Assembly: GCA_900764115.1 (NCBI GenBank)
Contig: CAAFMR010000256.1
Location: 1 to 7,719 of the forward strand
Source: Clostridia bacterium
Lineage (GTDB): Bacteria; Bacillota; Clostridia; Oscillospirales; Acutalibacteraceae
Length of the DNA stretch: 7,719 bases
Reading direction: 5' to 3'
Part shown: positions 1-6,800 of the stretch, one piece after another
Layout of the letters: each line of letters opens with the position of its first letter
Numbering within the stretch: the stretch's first letter is position 1
Made by a program: the position numbers and the translations under genes
Notes under the pieces: model-generated
Seen by the model: only the letters and a program-made list of their open reading frames with translations
Databases searched by the model: none
Told to the model about the DNA's origin: nothing

Positions 1-658
1 GATCTGACCTTTGTGTTATCCGGCTCTCTTTGCTATCTCATTGACAGCAAAATGACCGATATCGTTGCCGGAAACACCGTTTTCTATCCCCCCGGTGCTC
101 ATCGCATCTGCGCCAATATCCCCCGCGCCACCGCCGAATACATCAGCATCAACTTTTTTCACCGAGGAAGCGTTCTCCGATTTCCCGCAACAGATCGTCA
201 ACTGCCAGACGCCTGAGATCCGGCGTTTGCTCCGGCTGTTTGAGGATGTTACCAAAGCCCATACCGATTATCGGTCGCACAAACAGTCGTTGCTGATTGA
301 GTGTATGCTCCTCGCTCTGCGGGAGCTGCTGAAGCTGCAGGCGCTGAAACCACATGTAGCAGCGGTGCTGGACTATGTGCGCGCTCACCTGACCGAAAAG
401 CTCACCCTCCGGCAGATTGCCGATAGCGTCTCACTGGCGCCTACCTATTGCGGCTATCTGGTGAAACGGGAGCTGGGAATCACCATTTTCGACTGGATCA
501 TCCGGGAACGGATGGAGCTCGCCCAAAAACACATTATGGAGGGGCGCCCCTTACAGGAGGTTTGCTACCTCTGCGGATACAACGATTACAGCTATTTTTC
601 CAAGCACTACAAGCGGGTCACCGGCTCTCTGCCGTCGCAGACCCGCCGGGACATTTAA
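1..658 (+). CDS. AraC-family transcriptional regulator, 5' end outside window, frameshifted
   Basis: DNA-binding regulator of the AraC/XylS family, cytoplasmic. The first part (1 to about 157, frame 1) reads as the end of a cupin-like ligand-binding domain, with a turn such as FYPPGAHR and a strand YISINFF. The rest (from about 158 to the TAA at 656-658, frame 2) holds the typical paired helix-turn-helix region from about 350 onward: LTLRQIADSVSLAPTY as the first HTH, then a G-x-x-x-FDWIIRERMELAQ linker helix, then LQEVCYLCGYNDYSYFSKHY as the second HTH and the family ending TGSLPSQTRRD. The two parts fit together only if one base is removed within the T run at 154-159, so as written the gene is broken by a +1 insertion. 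In frame 2 the only upstream start is a TTG at 65-67, which would give an unnatural N-terminus. The ligand cannot be told. It may control the surface-glycan operon on the other strand, but nothing in the sequence proves this. Confidence 0.85.
154..159 (+). other. Frameshift site in the AraC gene (run of six T's)
   Basis: Upstream frame 1 reads N-F-F and then runs out of family similarity; downstream frame 2 reads T-F-F-T-E-E-A-F and goes on into the DNA-binding domain. Five T's would restore one frame (I-N-F-F-T-E-E-A). An extra base in a homopolymer is either a sequencing or assembly error or a true inactivating mutation. The shift needed is +1, so the common -1 slippery-site mechanism does not apply. 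Confidence 0.75.
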
Positions 659-726
659 CGATGTAACGCCGCCCCAGCGATTTTATCGGTGCAAGAACTA
701 TTGTGGACAGTACAAGCCTTTAACCG

Positions 727-766
727 GCAAGCCCCGCACCCTGTTAAAACGGGGTGCGGGGCTTGC
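727..766 (+). terminator. Rho-independent terminator between convergent genes
   Basis: A perfect 15-bp GC-rich stem (727-741 with 752-766) closes a 10-base loop and is followed on the + strand by TTTAGTTAT. It lies 68 bases after the AraC stop codon and 30 bases beyond the stop of the convergent lipoprotein gene, so it probably ends both transcripts. The T-run is better on the + strand; on the - strand the hairpin is followed by CGGTTAAAGG, which is a weak tail. Confidence 0.85.
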
Positions 767-796
767 TTTAGTTATACCCGGTAAATGGCGCCGCCC

Positions 797-1327
797 TCAC
801 CCACGGAACAGCTGCACCCAATACACCGTATCCTCCCAGCGCAGCGCTGCAATCGCCACATAAGCATAGGTGTCTTTCAGCATATTGTCCCGGTGGGTCT
901 CCGAATTCCAAAAAGAGTTATAAGCGCTCTCCGCCGTGGGCTGTCCCGAAGCGATATTCTCCCCGGCATAGCGATAGCTTACCCCGTACTGGAAAAACGC
1001 CGTATCCCAACCATCGCCGTTGGGGCGCTGGTGATCGAACAGCACGGTGATTTCCTTGGCTCTGGCACACGCCGCCTGCTTAAGCGCCCCTTCATCCATA
1101 GTCAATGGCTGCACGCCGGCGGTGCGGCGGGCATCGTTCATCAGCTTCAGCAGCCCCTGCGCCAGCGCGGTGTCCCATGCAGCGGAAATATCCGGGGTTC
1201 CGTAATCCTTTTCAGAGGCATCCGCCGTCGACGTCGGCGCACCGATGCTCCACCGACAGCCAGCAATCCCCAGCAGACAAGCGCAGACCAATCCCAACGC
1301 TCCCAGCCGCCGCAAAACCCGTCTCAC
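797..1327 (-). CDS. CAP/SCP-domain (YkwD-like) lipoprotein
   Basis: Predicted extracellular lipoprotein of 176 residues with a CAP (SCP/PR1-like) domain; the biochemical role of bacterial CAP proteins is mostly unknown. Residues 1-23 form a lipoprotein signal peptide: basic MRRVLRR, a hydrophobic stretch and the lipobox IAGC with Cys24 as lipid site. After a short Ser/Thr/Ala spacer the CAP domain covers about 57-176. Recognisable family elements are LLKLMNDARRTAGVQPL, FDHQRPNG (His99), AGENIASG (Glu123), WNSETHRDNML (His145) and the final strand YWVQLF. The pair of histidines and the GEN glutamate that line the conserved CAP cavity are kept, so the domain looks intact. The start is GTG at 1327, chosen because AAAGGGGG sits 7 bases upstream and a good promoter lies just before it. 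It is a single-gene transcription unit; a link with the neighbouring surface proteins is possible because all are exported, but is not shown. Confidence 0.88.
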   Translation of the reverse strand: MRRVLRRLGALGLVCACLLGIAGCRWSIGAPTSTADASEKDYGTPDISAAWDTALAQGLLKLMNDARRTAGVQPLTMDEGALKQAACARAKEITVLFDHQRPNGDGWDTAFFQYGVSYRYAGENIASGQPTAESAYNSFWNSETHRDNMLKDTYAYVAIAALRWEDTVYWVQLFRG

Positions 1328-1334
1328 GCAATCG

Positions 1335-1342
1335 CCCCCTTT
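1335..1342 (-). promoter_or_regulatory. Ribosome binding site for the CAP lipoprotein gene
   Basis: AAAGGGGG on the minus strand with 7 bases to the GTG start. It supports GTG at 1325-1327 as the start even though it is not ATG. Confidence 0.7.
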
Positions 1343-1350
1343 GATACAGT

Positions 1351-1379
1351 AGTATAGCCTATTTTTTTCTGCTTGGCAA
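1351..1379 (-). promoter_or_regulatory. Sigma-70/SigA-type promoter of the CAP lipoprotein gene
   Basis: On the minus strand TTGCCA (1374-1379) and TATACT (1351-1356) are separated by exactly 17 bases, with an A-rich spacer. Both hexamers match the housekeeping consensus in four or five of six positions. Transcription would start near 1344, giving a leader of about 17 bases that holds the ribosome binding site. Confidence 0.75.
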
Positions 1380-1381
1380 GA

Positions 1382-1434
1382 GAAAAACTCCCGTCCTGCA
1401 AGCGCTGCGTTGCCCGCAATTGCAAGAGGGCGGG
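1382..1434 (-). terminator. Probable terminator of the surface-protein operon, distal hairpin
   Basis: On the minus strand an imperfect outer stem (1427-1434 with 1390-1397; seven pairs and one mismatch) encloses a smaller inner hairpin and is followed by AGTTTTTCTCTT (around 1378-1389). It lies about 165 bases after the GH26 stop and directly upstream of the -35 box of the lipoprotein gene, which suits a terminator insulating that promoter. The stem is branched and not perfect, so confidence is moderate. Confidence 0.5.
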
Positions 1435-1472
1435 AAACGGATATATTCTGTTTCCCCTTACTCCATAAAGCA

Positions 1473-1511
1473 GCACCTCCCGCTGTAGATTTTTTCTACA
1501 ACAGGAGGTGC
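1473..1511. terminator. Hairpin downstream of the GH26 gene, possible bidirectional terminator
   Basis: Arms 1473-1489 and 1495-1511 pair as eight base pairs (GCACCTCC with GGAGGTGC), a three-base poorly paired patch, then six more pairs (TGTAGA with TCTACA) around a five-T loop. On the + strand it is followed by ATTTTTGAT, on the - strand by TGCTTTATGG. It lies 89 bases past the stop of the GH26 gene. It most likely acts as a first, weaker terminator of the operon in tandem with the hairpin at 1382-1434. Apart from these hairpins and the lipoprotein promoter, the gene-free stretch 1328-1599 shows nothing else. Confidence 0.5.
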
Positions 1512-1599
1512 ATTTTTGATATCCGCCGCGGGGAACACGGGTTACTGCCGACCGGAATTTCCCTATGGAGAACCCAGCCATATGCAGCCAACGACTGAA

Positions 1600-3843
1600 T
1601 TATGCCCCCTTAGTCCCATCGTTTTTCCGGCGCTTTTTTCGCAGGAGCAAAAGCACCGTTGCTCCCGCCGCCAGCAGCACACCGGCGACAATCAACACCC
1701 ATCCCCACCAGGGAAAGAAGCTCTGCACGGTCTGGCGCAGCACCCGCCTCCGCTTGGAGGGCGTGGGGGTATCGTCATCCGGCTGCACGTCGTCCGGCTC
1801 CTCATCCGAGGTGTCCGGCTGGATGACGCTATCCTCCGGCTCCGCATTTGGTTCCTCCGTATCATGCGATGTATCCGGCTCCGGCAGCGGCTTCACCGAC
1901 ACGGTGGAGGCTTTGCCCGCCTGCACGCCCAATATCTCCAGTTCACACACCGTCACCAGATTGCGGTCAAAGGCAGCGCCGTCCGCCGGGATGCTGTTGG
2001 CACCGGTAATATACAGCCGCACATACCGGGCGGTAAAGGGCTCCACGCGCCGGCTGAGAATATCCAGCGTGTTGTTCTGCACTGTGTCCGCCGCCGTCCA
2101 CGTTTCGCCGTCGTTGCTGTATTGCAGCTGAAAATCCCGGGTATTGTAGGCGGAAAGCTGCCCGGCATAGCCGGCATTTTTCAGCACATACTGGGTGACG
2201 GTGCAGGGCGCCCCCAGATCCACCATCAGCCAGGCGGCGCCGTTTTGCAGCTGCCCCCGCCATACGCTGGCGATACCGTCGTTCGCCTTGAATGCCTCGG
2301 CATCGTTATCGCTGGCGTAGATATCCTTTTCCAGCGCACGGTTGGCGATGCGTTCCACCTTCAGGGAGCGGAATTGCGCTGCCACCGCCGGGGTGAGCCC
2401 GTTCACGGAGGCGCCATAGCCCCAGAAGTCCCCGGTGCCGTCCTCGCCGCTATAGAAGGTCAGACCGTAGCCGGTATTCAGCCGCAGAGAGCGGACGGAG
2501 GACAGCGTTAGCCCCAGCGTCCGCAGCGCCGCCGCCGAATAGAGCTTTTCCTCCAGACCGGTATACAGTCCGGAGCCGTCTCCGGTTCCAAAGGTCTGCG
2601 CCACCCCCGGCGCCGCAAGGATGCCGGTGCGATATGCCGGCACATCCTCCCGGGTCAGGGTGAACGGACTGTCCATAAACAGCTGCCCGTTGTCGTTGCC
2701 GTTGGCATCGCCGCCGCTGTTCACCAGTGAATAGGGTCCGTCGCTCCAGCAGTCCACAAAGCAGATCCCCGGCCAATACGTTTCAATATCAAACAGCGTA
2801 TCCAGCCAGTTGCCCCGGGGCTGGGTTCCCATTTTCACCCAGTTGCCGGTGCGGCAGGACAGCTCGGTGAAGCCCATCGGCTTGCCGGTGCGCACATACC
2901 AGTCATAATTGGGAAAGGGCTGGGTGCGCAGCTTGCCCAGGTTGTCGTCGGAATACATAGTGGCGCCGTAAACGTCCACATAGTCGTTGCCGGGATTCCG
3001 CTCCAGCGTATCGAAGGTAGCGCCGGGGGAATAGGTTACCAGAAAGCCCTCCAACCCGGAATCCATCATATCCTGCACCGTCTGCTGGAACACCCGCACG
3101 AAGTGGTCGAACCCCTCCTCGGTCATACCGGTAAAGGGCTGATAATTGAACTCCACCCACGGGCGCCACAGATAGGCTTTCACGCCGCTGTCCTCCAGCT
3201 GCTGCAGCGCCGCAATCAGATTGCGCTGATACAGCATCCAGATGGCGTAGATCTGCATATCCCGCTCCGGGTTCGTCCGATCCAGCTCGGCAATAGCGTC
3301 AGCGGAGCTTTCATACTTGCCGCTGCGCACCGCCATACCGCCGCACACATTGTCCGCGCCCCAGTCGGAATGAACCAGCAGCACATTGTTATTGTCATAG
3401 TGCGCCTTGAGCAGCGCATTCGCCTCGGGCACGTTGGTAAAGGTAAAGGTCTGGCTCGTCAGCTGCCCCTCCGCATCAAACACCGGGGCGTCCACATTCA
3501 CCTCGTAGCGGTTGGAATACAGCGCCGTTTCCGAACCGAACTCGTTTTTGATTTCCTGATACACCTTATCGGAGGTGGTGATATCAAAGGTGCCGCTGAG
3601 CAGCTGCTGGGAGTCCACCAGCGTGCACAGGTAGGCATACAGGTTTTTGGCTTCCTGACTGGCATGGGGGTTCACCGGCGCCAGAATGTGCTCCGCCGTT
3701 ACCTCATCCGGCAGAACGATACGGGACCAATCCTCCGGCACCACCCCCTCCTGCCAGCTGTAGGTCGCCGCCATCGGGGTCAGCTGCAGCAGCAGGATGG
3801 CGACCAGCGCCAGCACCGCCGCGGTTATCGCCGAGCGTTTCAT
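1600..3843 (-). CDS. Membrane-anchored glycoside hydrolase family 26 with F5/8 type C module
   Basis: Predicted extracellular endo-glycanase of 747 residues, by family most likely a beta-mannanase-type enzyme. Residues 1-26 are a signal peptide (MKRSAITAAVLALVAILLLQ). A GH26-like (beta/alpha)8 domain covers about 60-415. Family signatures are LWRPWVEFN with the likely acid/base Glu231, the run YSPGATFDTLERNPGNDYVDVYG (262-283; compare the family's W-S-P ... PGDDYVDxxG), and GFTELS with the likely nucleophile Glu327. The His that usually precedes the acid/base is Val230, and the acid after VDxxG is not kept, so substrate could differ from mannan. Residues about 445-498 look beta-rich, 498-640 form an F5/8 type C (CBM32-like) domain, 652-695 an acidic Pro/Asp/Glu linker, and 712-734 a membrane helix with a KKRRK tail. 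The start MKRS is chosen over an in-frame start 34 codons upstream because AAAGGAGGGG lies 7 bases before it and the signal peptide begins there. Its ATG overlaps the stop of the preceding gene (ATGA), so the two are probably translationally coupled. Confidence 0.88.
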   Translation of the reverse strand: MKRSAITAAVLALVAILLLQLTPMAATYSWQEGVVPEDWSRIVLPDEVTAEHILAPVNPHASQEAKNLYAYLCTLVDSQQLLSGTFDITTSDKVYQEIKNEFGSETALYSNRYEVNVDAPVFDAEGQLTSQTFTFTNVPEANALLKAHYDNNNVLLVHSDWGADNVCGGMAVRSGKYESSADAIAELDRTNPERDMQIYAIWMLYQRNLIAALQQLEDSGVKAYLWRPWVEFNYQPFTGMTEEGFDHFVRVFQQTVQDMMDSGLEGFLVTYSPGATFDTLERNPGNDYVDVYGATMYSDDNLGKLRTQPFPNYDWYVRTGKPMGFTELSCRTGNWVKMGTQPRGNWLDTLFDIETYWPGICFVDCWSDGPYSLVNSGGDANGNDNGQLFMDSPFTLTREDVPAYRTGILAAPGVAQTFGTGDGSGLYTGLEEKLYSAAALRTLGLTLSSVRSLRLNTGYGLTFYSGEDGTGDFWGYGASVNGLTPAVAAQFRSLKVERIANRALEKDIYASDNDAEAFKANDGIASVWRGQLQNGAAWLMVDLGAPCTVTQYVLKNAGYAGQLSAYNTRDFQLQYSNDGETWTAADTVQNNTLDILSRRVEPFTARYVRLYITGANSIPADGAAFDRNLVTVCELEILGVQAGKASTVSVKPLPEPDTSHDTEEPNAEPEDSVIQPDTSDEEPDDVQPDDDTPTPSKRRRVLRQTVQSFFPWWGWVLIVAGVLLAAGATVLLLLRKKRRKNDGTKGA

Positions 3844-6800
3844 ACGGATTCCCCTCCTTTCCCGGCGGCGCGGCGTTTCCGCCGCACCGCAAAGCCAGCC
3901 GCCAGCAACAACATCACAGCACCGCCGCCTGCCGCAAACCGCCACACAGACGCAGCAGACGCCAGGCGGCTCTCGCCGGCAACGAATACCGCTTGTAAGG
4001 GCGTATTGGCGCGCCTGCCGTTCAGACGGTTGATGGTGTCCAGATCGTTAAACTTCAGATATACCAGCGATACACTGGCGGTGCGGATAATGGCGTCCTC
4101 CCGGTTATTCTCCAGATTATGGTAGACCGGGTAGTTGAGCGCCGACGCCTGAATGGTGCCGTCCGGACGGGTGTAGGCATTGAGCATGGGAGCGATCCCG
4201 CCATCCCGCACCCGTCCCACCGTCTGATGATAGGCGGCGGTGGCAGGCAGCGTGATTCCCACCAGCCGTCCGCCCAGCTGCGCATCGGTCAGCGGAGTGC
4301 CGGTACCATCCACCAAACGGATGGTGTACATCTGCTCCCCATCCACCGTCAGCCAGTTGCCGTAGGTATGCCGCTCCACATCAGCCGGCAGCGCCGCTGC
4401 CTCCAGCGTAAAGCCGTGCAGCACCGTCTCAAAGAAATCCGTGTCGTCCGCATTCAGCTGAGCCACCTGCACCCGCACGGTGCCCAGCACCGTCTGCTGC
4501 TCGTAAGCGGTGGTGGGCGGCACCTCCGGCTGGGTCAACACCCCTTCCACCTCGATCTCGCTCATCCGGGCGCTGGCATAACCCACCACCCGCTGCTCCG
4601 GATAGGTCCGGTCATAGGTGCCGTAGGGACGTGTCACCACCACTGCCACAAAGCGGTAGGTGCCCGCCGCCTGCGCCGGCGTCAGCGTATAGCTGAGAGT
4701 GCGCTGGTTATGGGTATCCCGCTCCACATCCTGCATATACCGCTCGTTTTCCGCGTCATAGTGATAATATTCGCCGCCGGTGGTATATAGGAGGGACTCA
4801 TTCTTGAACAGGTCCGCATACCGATAGGCGGCGTAATACTGCACGCCCGCCAGATGATAATTGTATTCATCCGAGCTGGTGACCCGGATTTCCGACAGCT
4901 TGGACTCGCCCCCCAGATGGTACACCAGCACCTGCCACGGGGTATCATACTGGAGCAGCTGATAATCCATATCGTATTCGTTCTTCATGGGGATCTTCAC
5001 CCCGTGGGAGGTGGCGCCCCGGGTGCTGTAATCACCGTCGGTGAGGTTTGACGCCGGCTCCTCAAAGACCAATGCCATTGCATCCTCCAGCGTACCGGTG
5101 TTGCCCGTTCCCGGCTCTCCCTTCTCGTTGACGGCGGTGCGGTTGTCAATGCCCCGCGCCTCGATCTGGAAAGCGTCTGTCGGCTCCTTCCCGGCGATGA
5201 GATCCACCGGATCCGGCGGGGCATCCCCCACCCGGTCGCCGTAAGCGCCAATCTCCCCGATGCGCAGACAGGCATACCAGATTTCCGAGATTTTCCGCCC
5301 GTTTAGATAGGCGTTGGGCTCCTCTGCCTCGCTCTTGGTGCCGTCGGGGCAATATAGCTCAAAGCCCACATACTGTCCCTGGCGGGCTTCTGCCGCCTGA
5401 AATTCCCAGTCCTGCCCGGTGACATCGAATTTCTCTGCCTGCACCACCCGGTTTTCCTCCGCATACAGGTTGGATAGGTTGGCGCCGACATAAATGCGGA
5501 TCAGGTGCGGCACATAGCCGCTCCCCTCGCCGGAGCCGGCAAGCGCAAACTGCTGGAGTGCGTAGATGGCATCCAGCTTATAGCTCATCTGAATCCAATC
5601 GCCGTAGGGCGCCGGGAATATCGTGCGGGCGGCGGTATCGCCGTTCAGACATAGCTTACCGTCGGTAGAAACCGCCAGCACGGTGTCGTCCTTCGGCAGC
5701 AGCGGCTCCCGCACAGCGCCGGAAAAGGGTGTGATGCCGTTCAGCCGATTCGGCTCCTGCAGAATTTCCGCTGTATCGTTCAGCCGCCGCCAGGAACCGA
5801 CAGTCGCCTGGGTCCAGCTATTGGTTGCCGTTTCGGAATACACGCCGATTTCGCCGATGCGCAGCGAGCCATACCAGATATTGGAGATGCGCTGCCCGTT
5901 CAAAAAGGCATTCGGCTCCTCCGTTTCCTCCTTTGTGCCGTCGGCGCAGTAGAATTCAAAGCCCACATACCGTCCCGTCTTGGCGGTGTCTGCTTTGAAT
6001 TGCCACTGATCCCCGGTGATATCGAATTTCTCCGCTTGCACCACCCGATTTTGCTCGGTGTACAGGTCGTCGGGGCTGTCGGCAACGTAAATGCGGATGA
6101 GGTGGGGCGCATATAGACTGCCCTCTCCGGAGGACGCCACCACAAAATCCTGCACCTCATACGACCTTCCCAAATCGTAGGTCAGCGGCAGCCAATCGCC
6201 CCAAGGAGCGGTAAAGATCGTACTGGCGGCGCCGTTTTGACACAGCTTACCGTCGGTGGAGGTCGCCAGCACGGTATTATCCTTGGGCATCCACGGATTT
6301 TCGCCCCAGGTAGGGGTCACCCCCGCCAACCGGTTCGGGCGCTGCAGCACAGGGGCATCGTCGGTCAGCCGCATCCAGCTGCCTTTGGCAGCTTGGCTCC
6401 ACTCGTTCTGCGCGGGTTTTTCTGCATAAGCCCCCAGCTCCCCTACCCGGCGGGTGTCGTACCAGGGCCCCACTCCGAAGCCCTCGGAGTCATTCCCCCA
6501 GGCGCAGCCCGCCGGAGTATACAGCCGGAAACCCACATACTGCGCCGCTACCGCCTGCGCCGCCCGCAGCAGCACGTTCCGCTCGGTCGCCGTTAAACCT
6601 TTTCGTTCCGCTACCTTATTGCCGTCGCTATACAGCGCATCCCGGTCGGTGCCGGCATACACCTGCACCCAACACTCCCGCAGCCCGGCATTATCGCCGC
6701 CGCAGGAGCCCAGCAAAAACTCCCGTACCGTCTGCACGGCGCCCATATCAAAGGTAAACTGCCGCCAATCACCGGAGCCTTGCCCGGCGCCGTACAGTTC

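Noticed and set aside
154..159. Programmed -1 ribosomal frameshift in the AraC gene
   Set aside because: The change needed is +1, the run has only six T's, and AraC genes are not known for this; an insertion or sequencing error is more likely.
785..1357. Open frame on the + strand opposite the lipoprotein gene
   Set aside because: The minus strand encodes a convincing CAP lipoprotein with promoter and ribosome binding site; the + strand product is Arg/Pro/Gln-rich with no recognisable domain.
1473..1511. Hairpin containing AGGAGGTG on the + strand as a translation-control element
   Set aside because: No credible + strand gene follows; a terminator role is simpler.
1516..2511. Long open frame on the + strand opposite the GH26 gene
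   Set aside because: It is opposite a gene with clear domains, has a His/Arg/Gly-rich composition typical of the antisense of GC-rich genes, and has no family match.
3844..3945. Earlier in-frame start for the GH26 gene
   Set aside because: The extra 34 residues are Arg/Cys-rich, precede a normal signal peptide, and lack a ribosome binding site, while the ATG at 3843 has a strong one.
3103..4125. Open frame of 340 codons on the + strand
   Set aside because: Same reason: it spans the junction of two well-supported minus-strand genes and its product has low-complexity Arg/Gln/His content.
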